Assembly: GCA_018896525.1 (NCBI GenBank)
Contig: JAHIMR010000003.1
Coordinates: 1 to 47,152, forward strand
Length of the DNA stretch: 47,152 nt
From: Actinomycetota bacterium
GTDB taxonomy: Bacteria; Actinomycetota; Geothermincolia; Fen-727; Anoxymicrobiaceae
Direction: 5' to 3'
Shown here: positions 32,958 through 41,494 of the stretch, piece after piece
Layout of the letters: the number at the start of each line of letters is the position of its first letter
Position numbering within the stretch: the first letter of the stretch is position 1
Translations under genes and position numbers: made by a program
The notes under the pieces: generated by a model
Databases searched by the model: none
What the model was told of the DNA's origin: nothing
Seen by the model: only the letters and a program-made list of their open reading frames with translations

Positions 32958-33989
32958 ATGGATAAGATGTCGGACCCAGAGCGGTTCTCACCGGAGGACA
33001 TGGAGGCCGCGGGTAGGGCGCTCGCGTGTGACATGGAGCGCCGGGAGTTCCTCACCAGGATGGGGCGCTGGGCCGGAGGGCTGCTGCTGGCCGCCTGCCT
33101 GGGCTCACTGGCCTCGTGCGGCTCCAAAGACACCCCCGTGGTCCAGAGTACTGTGCCGGAGCGGACCAGCCCCGGCTTCGGGCCGTCCGACCTGGCTATT
33201 GCCTCGGGGCAGAGCCCCGGGGAGCTGGCCCGTAACTCCGTCGACGCCCTGGGCGGAATGGGCCGTTTCGTGGGCTCCGGGGACGTTGTGGTGGTGAAGC
33301 CCAACGCCTCGTTCATGGACGGGCTCAAGAACGCGACCACCACCAACCCCGATGTGGTGGGCCAGGTGGTGGCGATGTGCCGGGAGGCGGGAGCGGGCCG
33401 GGTCATCGTGATTGACCATGTTCTCTGTGGTTCGGTGGCTGACGGCTTCGGGCCGGAAAGCGGTATCGGCGATGCGGTGGAGAAGAGCGGGGGCGAGGTC
33501 CTTGGGTTCAACGAGGAAGATAAAGGTCACGGGGTCCTGACCGCGATCCCGCGGGCAACATCGATGAACTCCACCAGCATCTACCCCGAGGTGCTCCAGG
33601 CGGACGTGGTCATCACCGTCCCCAAGGCCAAGCACCACTCCGGGACCGGGCTCACCCTGGGGATGAAGAACTTCATCGGGGTTACCGCGAACATGAGCGA
33701 CATCCATAACTACGACACCCACCGGGCCATCGCCGACCTCAACACCCTGGTCAAGCCCACCCTGTCGATCATAGACGCCTCGGTGATACTGCTGGACAAC
33801 GGCCCCGGCGGCCCGGGTCCGACCAGGGATACTGGGCAGGTCATAGCGAGCCCCGACGTGGTCGCCGCGGACAGCTATGCCTGCACGCTGTTCGGGCTTA
33901 CGGCGCGAGACGTCCCTTACATAATCTACGGGGGCGAGGCGGGCCTGGGGGAAGTGGATTACAACAAGCTGAAGATCGCGAGAGTTTAA
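32958..33989 (+). CDS. DUF362-domain Tat-exported lipoprotein
   Basis: A 343-residue protein with a twin-arginine signal (ERREFLTRMG, Arg28-Arg29), a hydrophobic segment and a lipobox-like Cys54 (LASCG). The rest is a DUF362 domain: VVVVKPNASFMDG, VVAMCREAGAGRVIVID, then NFIGVTANMSDIHN and DNGPGGPGPTRDTG. The family is often tied to iron-sulfur proteins. The ATG has GGAGG 5 nt upstream. The stop is followed 1 bp later by the GTG of the polyferredoxin gene, so they form one operon acting outside the membrane. Confidence 0.88.
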   Translation: MDKMSDPERFSPEDMEAAGRALACDMERREFLTRMGRWAGGLLLAACLGSLASCGSKDTPVVQSTVPERTSPGFGPSDLAIASGQSPGELARNSVDALGGMGRFVGSGDVVVVKPNASFMDGLKNATTTNPDVVGQVVAMCREAGAGRVIVIDHVLCGSVADGFGPESGIGDAVEKSGGEVLGFNEEDKGHGVLTAIPRATSMNSTSIYPEVLQADVVITVPKAKHHSGTGLTLGMKNFIGVTANMSDIHNYDTHRAIADLNTLVKPTLSIIDASVILLDNGPGGPGPTRDTGQVIASPDVVAADSYACTLFGLTARDVPYIIYGGEAGLGEVDYNKLKIARV

Positions 33990-33990
33990 C

Positions 33991-35613
33991 GTGCGGAAAC
34001 ATGGGAAGAAAAGCGGGCTAAGGCGGGTCGAGACGTGGCGGTGGGTAGTCCGCCTGGCGTTCCTGGCCTTCTTCGTGCTGTTGACCTTCCGTGCGGCGTA
34101 CCCGCCCATCTACGCGCCACCCTCCAACCTCTTCCTGCGTTTCGACCCGCTGGCGGGCCTGTTCGCGGTGACCGCCGCCAGGAGCGCCTCCGTGTTCTTC
34201 GGCTACTGGCCGGCTTGGATCCTGCTGGGTCTCACCCTGTTGAGCAGCCGGTTCTTCTGCGGCTGGATATGCCCGCTGGGGACCTGCTTCGATGTCGCCG
34301 GCGCCATCAAGCCGAAGTTCCTGAAGTACTACCGGCCCCACGGCAGGGAGATGAAGGCGCTGCTCGAGGAGCGCCGCCGCGGCGTGGAGCCCCGCCGGAT
34401 ACGGGTGAAGTACATAATCCTGCCGGCGGTGCTGGTGCTTTCGCTTGTCGGCGTCAACCTCCTGTACCTGTTCAGCCCACTGGTCGTGTTCAACCGCGGC
34501 GTCTACTTCATCCTGCTCCCCCAGGTCCCCGTTCTCCTGGTGGTCCTGCTGCTGCTGGCGTTTCTCTACCGCCCCCGCTTCTGGTGCGAGGAGGTCTGCC
34601 CCCTGGGGGCGCTGTTCAGCCTGGTCTCGATGGCGGGCAAGAGGTTGCGCGCGGCGTTCAGCCCGCTCTCGGTGGTCAAAGACCCGGAGGTGTGCATCTC
34701 CTGCGGGGCGTGCTACAAGAACTGCCCCCTGGGTGTCGACGAGCCGTTCACCCGGGAGGAGAGCGGGCGGCTACGTTCGGCCGACTGCACCGCCTGCGGG
34801 AAGTGCATTGACGCCTGCCCCACCGAGGGCGCCCTGGCCTTGAACAGCTTTGGTGTCGATATCTCCCGCTCCCGTGGAGTTAAAAGGAGCGGGCGTTCGA
34901 CGAAGAGGGTGAAGAAAAGCGACGCCCCCGCGGAAGCGACAGACAGGAAGCTGACCGTCACCCGCAGGGAGTTCGTGGCATCCGTGGGTGTCGGCGCGGT
35001 GTTGGCCGCCGGGTACGGCGTTGGGCTGAAGGGCACCGGAACAAGCGAGCCGTTGCTCCGGATGCCGGGCGCCCAGGACGAGTCGGCGTTCCTGGCCGCC
35101 TGCACTCGCTGCGTGGAGTGCGTCCGGGCGTGCCCCACCGGCTGCATCAAGCCGATGGGAATCGAGGACGGCTTCCAGAAGCTGTGGACCCCGCGTTTCC
35201 ATCCCCGGACCGCCCCCTGCACTTTCGACAAGTGCGACCAGGCGTGCGCACGGGTCTGCCCGTCCGGCGCGATTACCCGGCAGGCACCGGAGTACGTGGC
35301 CATCGGCACCGCCCACGTGAACCAAAGCACATGCCGCTCCTGGAAGGGCAGAATCTGCGTTGTGTGCAAGGAACGGTGCCGCTTCAACGCGATAGATATC
35401 GATGAGCACCGGCGCCCCCACGTGAACACCGACCGGTGCAACGGCTGCGGCGCCTGCCAGTCGGCCTGCCCCACCGAGCCCGCCAGCATACAGGTCTTCC
35501 CCGCTGGCTGGACGACGGATTGGAGTTCGGATGGCGGAGGCGGTGGTGGTGGTGGTGGTGGTGGTGGTGGTGGTGGCGGTGGCGGTGGCGGCGGATGGGG
35601 AGGCGGGCGCTAA
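33991..35613 (+). CDS. NapH-like membrane polyferredoxin fused to NapG-like Fe-S domain, polyGly tail
   Basis: A 540-residue fusion. The N-terminal part has four membrane helices and NapH/MauN-type cysteine motifs (CGWICPLG, CEEVCPLG) plus two 4Fe-4S ferredoxin motifs (CISCGACYKNCP, CTACGKCIDACP). A Lys/Arg-rich linker leads to a second twin-arginine-like segment (TRREFVASVG) and a hydrophobic stretch. A further cluster region resembles NapG (CTRCVECVRACP, CNGCGACQSACP). The C-terminus is 21 glycines, Trp, three Gly, Arg. It should move electrons between quinones and an extracytoplasmic acceptor. The partner reductase is not in the window. Confidence 0.87.
   Translation: MRKHGKKSGLRRVETWRWVVRLAFLAFFVLLTFRAAYPPIYAPPSNLFLRFDPLAGLFAVTAARSASVFFGYWPAWILLGLTLLSSRFFCGWICPLGTCFDVAGAIKPKFLKYYRPHGREMKALLEERRRGVEPRRIRVKYIILPAVLVLSLVGVNLLYLFSPLVVFNRGVYFILLPQVPVLLVVLLLLAFLYRPRFWCEEVCPLGALFSLVSMAGKRLRAAFSPLSVVKDPEVCISCGACYKNCPLGVDEPFTREESGRLRSADCTACGKCIDACPTEGALALNSFGVDISRSRGVKRSGRSTKRVKKSDAPAEATDRKLTVTRREFVASVGVGAVLAAGYGVGLKGTGTSEPLLRMPGAQDESAFLAACTRCVECVRACPTGCIKPMGIEDGFQKLWTPRFHPRTAPCTFDKCDQACARVCPSGAITRQAPEYVAIGTAHVNQSTCRSWKGRICVVCKERCRFNAIDIDEHRRPHVNTDRCNGCGACQSACPTEPASIQVFPAGWTTDWSSDGGGGGGGGGGGGGGGGGGGGGWGGGR
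35533..35595 (+). repeat. GGT trinucleotide microsatellite encoding polyglycine
   Basis: Twenty-one consecutive Gly codons, of which 35542-35574 are eleven uninterrupted GGT units, at the 3' end of the polyferredoxin gene. Such a tract can slip during replication and alter the C-terminus; it may also be an assembly weak point. Confidence 0.9.
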
Positions 35614-35670
35614 CACACGAAAAACCGTGTCACGAGTGCAGGCCTTTACAATGGCTAATATATGTATTAT

Positions 35671-35684
35671 TGTTCATATGTTCA
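35671..35684. promoter_or_regulatory. SmtB-type operator upstream of the metal sensor
   Basis: TGTTCATATGTTCA at 35671-35684, the exact reverse complement of 36076-36089. AT-rich imperfect repeats of this kind bind ArsR/SmtB sensors. It overlaps the expected promoter of the regulator gene. Confidence 0.6.
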
Positions 35685-35703
35685 TTAGTGAAAGTGAGTT
35701 CTC

Positions 35704-36057
35704 ATGGACATCGATGAGGGACACGGGTCCCGGAACGCGGACAAGGGAAAAGCATCCCCGATTGCCGGGGAGCTTGAACGGGAAGACGTAGTACGGCGGA
35801 CCGCCGAACTGTTCGGGGTCCTGAGCGACCCGACCAGGCTGAAGATAATCAACGTCCTGTCCAGAGCGGAGCTATGCGTGGGTGATATAGCGAAAACCGT
35901 CGGCGCCAGCGACTCCGCCGTATCTCACCAGCTGCGCGTACTTCGCAACATGAAGGTCGTGGAGCACAGGAGGGAAGGAAAGATGGCCCTCTACTCCCTC
36001 AGGGACAAGCACATCAAGCGAATCCTCGAGCAGGGCCTCGGCCACGTGCAGGAGTGA
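35704..36057 (+). CDS. ArsR/SmtB-family metal sensor (zinc-type alpha-5 site)
   Basis: A 117-residue winged-helix repressor: LFGVLSDPTRLKIINVL, then GASDSAVSHQLRVLRNMKVV as recognition helix. The last helix reads RDKHIKRILEQGLGHVQE, placing Asp101, His103, His114 and Glu117 exactly like the SmtB/ZiaR alpha-5 site (D-x-H-x10-H-x2-E) for Zn(II) or Co(II). Only one Cys is present (ELCVGD), so arsenite binding is unlikely. The operator just upstream suggests autoregulation, and the same operator before the transporter suggests it controls that gene. Confidence 0.88.
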   Translation: MDIDEGHGSRNADKGKASPIAGELEREDVVRRTAELFGVLSDPTRLKIINVLSRAELCVGDIAKTVGASDSAVSHQLRVLRNMKVVEHRREGKMALYSLRDKHIKRILEQGLGHVQE

Positions 36058-36075
36058 TTTTTTTTACATTTCATC

Positions 36076-36089
36076 TGAACATATGAACA
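36076..36089. promoter_or_regulatory. SmtB-type operator upstream of the VIT-like gene
   Basis: TGAACATATGAACA, inverted copy of 35671-35684, in the gap between the sensor and the transporter. It is followed by AT-rich sequence (TAATAGAAT) that could be a -10 region. Confidence 0.6.
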
Positions 36090-36174
36090 CATTAACAGAA
36101 TAATAGAATCTACTCATTGGGGGTTGAACCAAAAACAGGCGTAGCGACCATCATTTCAGGAGGTGCCAGATTTC

Positions 36175-36654
36175 ATGACACGCGATTCGTTCAGGACGGG
36201 GGTCAGCTTCGGCCTCACCTCCGGCATAATCACAACGCTGGGCCTTATGGTGGGGCTCGAGTCCGGGACGAGTTCGAGACTCGCCGTCCTCGGCGGCATA
36301 CTGACGATTGCGATCGCGGACGCTTTCTCAGACGCGCTCGGCATCCACATCTGCGAGGAATCCGAGAACGCCCATACCACCAGGGAGATCTGGGAATCGA
36401 CCATTCTCACGTTCATCTCCAAGTTCGTGTTCGCCTCCATCTTCATTGTCCCGGTGCTGCTGCTGGACCTCTCGACGGCGGTGGTGGTAAGCGTAGCCTT
36501 CGGCTTCTCCGTCATTGCCATCGCCAGTTACTTCATAGCCAGGCGGCAGGGTGCCAAGCCGTGGAAGGTCGTCGGCGAGCACCTTCTCATCGCTTCCGTG
36601 GTCATAGTGGCAACACATTACGTCGGCGTCCTCGTCGCCAGGATATGCGGCTGA
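36175..36654 (+). CDS. VIT1/CCC1-like membrane metal transporter
   Basis: A 159-residue membrane protein with about five hydrophobic segments. SGIITTLGLMVGLES and ADAFSDALGIHICEESEN are typical of the VIT/CCC1 iron/manganese transporter family, which has an acidic metal-binding helix after this region. The ATG at 36175 has AGGAGG 11 nt upstream. With the operator at 36076 it is likely regulated by the SmtB-type sensor, so zinc or iron efflux or storage is the inferred role. It is shorter than eukaryotic VIT1. Confidence 0.75.
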   Translation: MTRDSFRTGVSFGLTSGIITTLGLMVGLESGTSSRLAVLGGILTIAIADAFSDALGIHICEESENAHTTREIWESTILTFISKFVFASIFIVPVLLLDLSTAVVVSVAFGFSVIAIASYFIARRQGAKPWKVVGEHLLIASVVIVATHYVGVLVARICG

Positions 36655-36728
36655 TAATCCATTTGCGTTACATCCGGCAGGCCCACGGAAGGCAGGCGGA
36701 AAGCTGACCGGAGCGGCTCGAGCCCTAC

Positions 36729-36758
36729 TTGATATCCTCATACTACTCCGGTTAAAAT
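36729..36758 (+). promoter_or_regulatory. Promoter of the arsenic operon
   Basis: TTGATA (36729-36734), 18-bp spacer, TAAAAT (36753-36758), followed by CAATTG and TTTGTAA...TTTGTAATTGG, AT-rich repeats that may bind ArsR. GGAGG precedes the TTG at 36808. Confidence 0.5.
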
Positions 36759-36807
36759 ACCAATTGTGGTTTGTAAAAGCAGGTGTTTGTAATTGGAGGT
36801 GACCGCC

Positions 36808-37155
36808 TTGAAGAACGGAGAGGTGCTGGAGTGCAGGAAGGACCCGCGTATAGTCGAGCTGGCCGAGGCACTCAAGGTTCTCTCGGAACCCAACCGCCTT
36901 AGGATCATATGCTATCTCTCCGGCGGCGAGGCGTGCGTCTGCGAGGTGGAGCGGGAACTGGATATCTCCCAACAGCTTACGTCCCATCACCTGAACGCCC
37001 TCAAGAACGCGGGATTTCTCAGGGTGAGAAAGGAAGGTACCTCCTCCTACTACTCGATCGAGACCGAGAACCTCAAGGGCGTCAACGAGACGTTCTGCAA
37101 GTACGTCGATTACCGCAGGGTCAAGACCGGCAAGCGGCAATCGTGCGGGTGCTGA
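36808..37155 (+). CDS. arsR: ArsR-family arsenite-responsive repressor
   Basis: A 115-residue winged-helix repressor. LAEALKVLSEPNRLRIICYL leads to GEACVCEVERELDISQQLTS, where Cys43-x-Cys45 at the start of the DNA-binding helix is the classic As(III)/Sb(III) site of ArsR. A further Cys-rich end (RQSCGC) could join in metal binding. TTG start at 36808 with GGAGG 8 nt upstream; an upstream TTG at 36793 overlaps that site. First gene of the arsenic operon. Confidence 0.9.
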   Translation: MKNGEVLECRKDPRIVELAEALKVLSEPNRLRIICYLSGGEACVCEVERELDISQQLTSHHLNALKNAGFLRVRKEGTSSYYSIETENLKGVNETFCKYVDYRRVKTGKRQSCGC

Positions 37156-37191
37156 GGACACCGCCATGTGCCATCCAGGGAGAGAATCCAA

Positions 37192-38349
37192 GTGACAGAC
37201 AGCGACGTAATCGATACGGATGTCGGGCGACCCGCCCGAAAGATGGGCTTCTTCGAAAGATACCTGACGCTCTGGGTGCTGCTGTGCATGGGCGCCGGCA
37301 TCGTGCTGGGCAAGCTGGCGCCCGGCGTTTCCGAAGCGCTCGACAGGGTGTCGGTGGAGAACGTCTCTATCCCCATCGCGGTGTGTCTGTTCTTCATGAT
37401 GTATCCCATCATGGTGAAGATCGACTTCAAGGAGGTCATAAAAGCGGGAAAGACCCCCAGGCCGGTGCTTCTCACCCTGTTCATAAACTGGTGCGTCAAG
37501 CCGTTCACCATGGTGGCGATCGCCACGTTCTTCCTCGGTTTCGTGTTCAAGGGGCTCATAGGCCCGGCGCTGGACGTCGGCAGCACCTATACTGTAGCCG
37601 GCCAGAACGTCCCCCTGTACCGCTCCTACATATCCGGTTGCATCCTGCTGGGCATCGCCCCCTGCACCGCCATGGTCCTGGTGTGGAGCTTCCTGGCAAA
37701 AGGAAACGATGGCCTCACCCTGGTGATGGTTGCCATCAACAGCCTCGCCATGCTGGTCCTGTACGCGCCGCTGGGAAGCTGGCTGCTGGGGGTAAACGAC
37801 ATGCCCATCCCCTGGAAGACCATCGTGCTCTCGGTGAGCGTCTACGTGGCCCTTCCGCTGGCGGCCGGGTACATAACCCGGAAGCAGATCCTGAAGAGAA
37901 AGGGGCTCGACTGGTTCAACAGCAGGTTCATGCATTACCTGACACCGGTGTCGATAACCGCTCTCCTGGTGACCCTGGTGGTGCTGTTCTCGTTCAAGGG
38001 CAAGCTGATACTGGAGAAACCGCTCACCATCCTCTATATCGGCATACCTCTCTTGATCCAGACACTGTTCATATTTTGCCTGGGTTACGGCCTCGCTCGG
38101 CTGTTGAAGCTCAACTACCGGGACGCTGCGCCCAGCGCCATGATAGGCGCCTCCAACCACTTCGAGGTGGCCATAGCCACCGCCGCGGTGCTCTTCGGGC
38201 TGGCCTCCGGGGCCGCCCTGGCCACGGTGGTGGGGGTGCTGATAGAGGTCCCGTTGATGCTGCTGCTGGTCAGGATATGCCTGAGGACCCGGCACTGGTT
38301 CGACAAGGGAGAAACGCCCTTGGCGGATGTTGCGGCGCGTGAGAGTTGA
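37192..38349 (+). CDS. acr3: ACR3-family arsenite efflux transporter
   Basis: A 385-residue, ten-helix membrane carrier that extrudes arsenite. [19 protein letters not shown] is the usual start, [12 protein letters not shown] follows, and [13 protein letters not shown] holds the conserved Cys essential in ACR3. [12 protein letters not shown] and [10 protein letters not shown] are late conserved segments. The GTG at 37192 has GGGAGAG 7 nt upstream. The gene lies 36 bp after arsR on the same strand. Confidence 0.93.
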   Translation: MTDSDVIDTDVGRPARKMGFFERYLTLWVLLCMGAGIVLGKLAPGVSEALDRVSVENVSIPIAVCLFFMMYPIMVKIDFKEVIKAGKTPRPVLLTLFINWCVKPFTMVAIATFFLGFVFKGLIGPALDVGSTYTVAGQNVPLYRSYISGCILLGIAPCTAMVLVWSFLAKGNDGLTLVMVAINSLAMLVLYAPLGSWLLGVNDMPIPWKTIVLSVSVYVALPLAAGYITRKQILKRKGLDWFNSRFMHYLTPVSITALLVTLVVLFSFKGKLILEKPLTILYIGIPLLIQTLFIFCLGYGLARLLKLNYRDAAPSAMIGASNHFEVAIATAAVLFGLASGAALATVVGVLIEVPLMLLLVRICLRTRHWFDKGETPLADVAARES

Positions 38350-38403
38350 GCTTGTGCTTCCCGTCTTGGAAACGGTGACGAGGATGAAAGCAGAGGAACC
38401 GCA

Positions 38404-39444
38404 ATGAGCGCGTGGGAACTGATATTCGCCGGCTTCAAGACCCTAAACGAGTACATACTTCAGCATACCCTTTTCTGCCTGATCCCCGCGTTCTTCATCG
38501 CCGGCGCCATCTCCGCGTTCCTAAACCAGGAATCGGTAATGCGATACTTCGGACCCCAGGCCAAGAAGCCGGTTGCTTACGGGGTGGCATCCGTCTCCGG
38601 CGCCATCCTCGCGGTATGCTCCTGCACGGTGCTGCCTATCTTCATGGGCATATACAAGAAAGGCGCGGGTCTCGGGCCGGCCATCGCCTTCCTGTACTCC
38701 TCCCCGGCCATAAACATCCTAGCGATGGCCTACTCGGTACACCTGCTCGGCTACGACCTCGGGATAGCGAGAATCGTAGCGGCGGTAACGCTGGCGAGCT
38801 TCATCGGCTTGATAATGGCCGCGATATTCCGAAAGGAGGAATCCGAGAGGGCGGCGGGCGCCTTCGCCTACGGAACGGACCCCCCACGACCGACCTACCA
38901 GACCCTCCTCTACTTCGGCGTCATGATCGCAATACTCGTATACGGCACCGCCAGGATACCGTCGATAGCCAAGTACCTGGGCGAAGCCGTTCTGGTGGCG
39001 GTCCTGGTTTTCCTCATCACCAGGTGGTTCAAGAAGGAGGAGATAAAGGAGTGGATGAGCGAGACCTGGCGGATGACCAGGATGCTGGTGCCGGTGCTGC
39101 TCCTCGGGGTCTTCCTGGTGGGCATAATCATCGAGGTCCTGCCCCCGGAGTGGATAGTCCGCTTCGTGGGAGGGAACTCGGTCAAGTCCAACGCTATAGC
39201 ATCGGTTTCGGGCGCGCTCATGTACTTCGCCACCCTGACCGAGGTTCCCATCGTCAAGGGCTTGCTCGATCTTGGCATGGGAAAGGGGCCGGCGCTTGCG
39301 CTCCTTCTTGCGGGCCCGGCGCTGAGCCTGCCCAGCATGCTCGTCCTGATAAGGATCCTGGGGTTCAAGAAGGCCTTCACTTACATACTACTTGTTTGCG
39401 TATCCGCAATGGGCGTAGGGCTCCTGTTCGGAGCTATCTTCTAG
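38404..39444 (+). CDS. DUF318/YraQ-type permease (ArsP-like)
   Basis: A 346-residue membrane protein with about eight to ten helices. The block AVCSCTVLPIFMGIYKKG followed by FLYSSPAINILA is the signature of the DUF318 permease family. In arsenic operons such permeases include ArsP, which exports organoarsenicals such as methylarsenite. The position after acr3 supports a similar role. The duplicated SGAxx blocks (VSGAILAV, VSGALMYF) reflect an internal repeat. ATG follows GAGGAACCGCA. Confidence 0.85.
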   Translation: MSAWELIFAGFKTLNEYILQHTLFCLIPAFFIAGAISAFLNQESVMRYFGPQAKKPVAYGVASVSGAILAVCSCTVLPIFMGIYKKGAGLGPAIAFLYSSPAINILAMAYSVHLLGYDLGIARIVAAVTLASFIGLIMAAIFRKEESERAAGAFAYGTDPPRPTYQTLLYFGVMIAILVYGTARIPSIAKYLGEAVLVAVLVFLITRWFKKEEIKEWMSETWRMTRMLVPVLLLGVFLVGIIIEVLPPEWIVRFVGGNSVKSNAIASVSGALMYFATLTEVPIVKGLLDLGMGKGPALALLLAGPALSLPSMLVLIRILGFKKAFTYILLVCVSAMGVGLLFGAIF

Positions 39445-39460
39445 AGAAAAGGAGGACGTA

Positions 39461-39709
39461 ATGGAGATCAAAGTGCTTGGGACCGGCTGCGGGAAGTGCA
39501 AGGCCACCAGGAAGTTGATCAAGGAGGTGGCGGAGGAACTGGGTAGCGATGTCCGGATCGAGGAGGTCAAGGACCTCGTGGAGATCACCGAGTACAACGT
39601 CATGTCCACCCCGGGGGTGGTTGTCGACGGCAAGGTCGTCTCCAGCGGGAAGGTACCGTCCCGGAAAGAGGTCGAGTCGTGGATCGAAGGACGAGGGGGA
39701 CCGGAATGA
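39461..39709 (+). CDS. Small thioredoxin-fold protein (Thioredoxin_3, MTH895-like)
   Basis: An 82-residue redox protein. MEIKVLGTGCGKC gives the CGKC active site at Cys10/Cys13, and the cis-Pro loop is MSTPGVVVDGKVV. Such proteins accompany DUF318 permeases and may pass electrons to arsenic-handling partners. AAAGGAGG lies just upstream of the ATG. The TGA overlaps the next ATG by 4 bp (ATGA). It might be the ArsE of an ArsEFG-type system, but I cannot confirm that. Confidence 0.88.
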   Translation: MEIKVLGTGCGKCKATRKLIKEVAEELGSDVRIEEVKDLVEITEYNVMSTPGVVVDGKVVSSGKVPSRKEVESWIEGRGGPE

Positions 39710-40239
39710 GAAATATGGGATTCAAGACGGTTCCGTTACTGATGCTTCTGTTTCTGCTCCTGGCTCCTCTTCTCGCCGGTTGCGGCAGCGGAAACGGCAG
39801 AGAGGACGCCGCTGAGACGGTGGAGACCGCGGAGGATGGGGCCGCCGACGAGTCGGTTCCGCCTGCTGACGCTGGACCTGACAGCTCCAGCCCTCAGGCG
39901 GACGGGGCCGTTCCGAGTAAGTCACAAGAGGCGCTGGCGCAGGCAAAGAGTGAGGGCAAGCCCGTCCTTCTCTGTTTCCGCTCCCAAACATGCGCGCCCT
40001 GCATCCAGATGGGAGAAAACATCGACCAGGTCATCCCCGAGTACCAGGACAGGGCAACATTCATCATTGTTGACGTCTACAACCGTTCTGAGGAAAGCCT
40101 CTGCGTGGAGTACGGCATCCGGACAATACCCACCGCCCTATTCATCAAAGGGGACGGCCAGGTGCTGGGCGGGTACGAGGGAGTGATGGAACCAGACGCT
40201 ATTCGGCAACAGCTCGAGAGCCTGCTGGCCAGCCAGTAA
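39706..40239 (+). CDS. Thioredoxin-like lipoprotein
   Basis: A 177-residue lipoprotein. A leucine-rich signal ends in a perfect lipobox LLAGC (Cys26). A flexible Ala/Glu/Pro/Asp linker (27-75) leads to a thioredoxin fold with SQTCAPCIQM (Cys96/Cys99) and the cis-Pro in GIRTIPTALFI. It faces the outside of the membrane and can receive electrons from the CcdA-like protein encoded two genes on. Start overlaps the preceding stop. Confidence 0.9.
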   Translation: MRNMGFKTVPLLMLLFLLLAPLLAGCGSGNGREDAAETVETAEDGAADESVPPADAGPDSSSPQADGAVPSKSQEALAQAKSEGKPVLLCFRSQTCAPCIQMGENIDQVIPEYQDRATFIIVDVYNRSEESLCVEYGIRTIPTALFIKGDGQVLGGYEGVMEPDAIRQQLESLLASQ

Positions 40240-40253
40240 CAAGGAGGTCTTAC

Positions 40254-40709
40254 TTGTCGCGAATCGCAAAGATAATGGCAGCCGTAATCGTAGTGCTCCT
40301 GGTCGCAACCCTGCTTCCGGGGTGTGGCACCTCGGATGTCGGGAAAGATGGGGATTCCGGATCCGAGATCTTAAGAAGCAAAGTGGAAAAGGTGGAGCTG
40401 GTCTACTTCCACCCCGGGTTCCGGTGTGTGTCCTGCAACAACATCGAGAAGTACGCACGCGAGGTCGCCGAGAATGACTTCAAGGAGCAGATGGAAGAAG
40501 GAAAACTCGAGTATAAATTCCTTGAGATTGAGGACGAGAAAAACCGATCCATTGTCGACGAGCTGGACGTCGGCGGTTCATCGCTGTACCTGGTCGTCTC
40601 GGGGGGCGGCGAGAGAACCCACCGGGAGATCAAGGACGTGTGGCTCTACTGGGACAAGTCCGATGACGCAAAACAAATCATCAAAGATGATCTATCCAGG
40701 TACCTGTGA
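40254..40709 (+). CDS. arsF: ArsF-like thioredoxin-fold lipoprotein
   Basis: A 151-residue lipoprotein: signal peptide, lipobox LLPGC (Cys24), then VYFHPGFRCVSCNNIEKYA with Cys58-x-x-Cys61. This matches the ArsF-type component named for nitro-aromatic arsenical reduction together with ArsG. TTG start with AAGGAGG 6 nt upstream. It stands between the thioredoxin lipoprotein and the ArsG-like transporter. The functional name rests on family resemblance only. Confidence 0.72.
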   Translation: MSRIAKIMAAVIVVLLVATLLPGCGTSDVGKDGDSGSEILRSKVEKVELVYFHPGFRCVSCNNIEKYAREVAENDFKEQMEEGKLEYKFLEIEDEKNRSIVDELDVGGSSLYLVVSGGGERTHREIKDVWLYWDKSDDAKQIIKDDLSRYL

Positions 40710-40749
40710 GAAGTAGCGATATACGCATAGCCCGGGAGGTTGCAGGATA

Positions 40750-41460
40750 GTGGACTTCGTAAGGGAGATGGCCGGGAATACGAACATACCGGTTCTGGCC
40801 GCCCTTTTCCTGGGAGTAATGACAGCGGCCAGCCCCTGCCCGCTTGCCACCAACGTCGCCGCCATTGCCTACATCTCCAAGAAGCTGACACACAGGCGGT
40901 ACACGATCCTGGCGGGCCTCCTCTATACCGCCGGGCGTATGGTTGCCTATACCGTCATAGGCGTGCTCCTTATCTACGTGGGGCTCAAGTCATCCAGCAT
41001 GTCGCGGTTCCTGCAGTGGACGGGCGAGAGGTTCCTGGGTCCTCTCCTCATCCTGTTCGGCCTGATAATGCTCGACGTGATAAACGTCTCCGTCTTCAAG
41101 GGCCGCGTTACCGCCGGCCTTCAGGCGAAAATAGGCGACTGGGGCCTGGTGAGCTCATTCCTGATGGGGATTCTGTTCGCCCTCGCCTTCTGTCCTTACA
41201 GCGCCGTTCTGTTCTTCGGCATGCTAATGCCGCTCGCCCTCGACACTACGGCTGGAATAGCGCTTCCCTCCATATACGGTCTCGGCACGGGTTTACCGGT
41301 CATCGTGTTCTCGGTGGCTCTGGCGGTTGGGGTTTCCGAGATCGGCAAGCATATTGAAAGGCTGCAGAGAATCGAGAAGTATCTTCGGAAAGCAATCGGA
41401 GTGGTCTTCATCGGCGTCGGGATGTATTACACGGTGTTGTTGATCAGGTCGTTTTTCTGA
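40750..41460 (+). CDS. arsG: ArsG / CcdA-like membrane transporter
   Basis: A 236-residue six-helix protein of the CcdA/DsbD-membrane type. Two Cys-Pro motifs, AASPCPLATN and LAFCPYSAVLFFG, are the pair that relays reducing power across the membrane in CcdA. Homologues in arsenic operons are called ArsG and implicated in efflux of trivalent aromatic arsenicals. GTG start with GGGAGG 10 nt upstream. Together with the two thioredoxin-fold lipoproteins it could form a cytoplasm-to-surface electron chain. Confidence 0.78.
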   Translation: MDFVREMAGNTNIPVLAALFLGVMTAASPCPLATNVAAIAYISKKLTHRRYTILAGLLYTAGRMVAYTVIGVLLIYVGLKSSSMSRFLQWTGERFLGPLLILFGLIMLDVINVSVFKGRVTAGLQAKIGDWGLVSSFLMGILFALAFCPYSAVLFFGMLMPLALDTTAGIALPSIYGLGTGLPVIVFSVALAVGVSEIGKHIERLQRIEKYLRKAIGVVFIGVGMYYTVLLIRSFF

Positions 41461-41494
41461 GAAGAGGATTGGAGTATAGAAAGGAGGGCGCGCG

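Noticed and set aside
36328-38295. 655-codon open frame on the minus strand opposite the arsR and acr3 genes
   Set aside because: His/Gln/Arg-rich composition and complete overlap with well-supported genes mark it as a high-GC antisense shadow.
36909-38342. 477-codon plus-strand frame overlapping arsR and acr3
   Set aside because: Arg/Gly/Pro-rich alternate frame of the two real genes, with no recognisable motifs.
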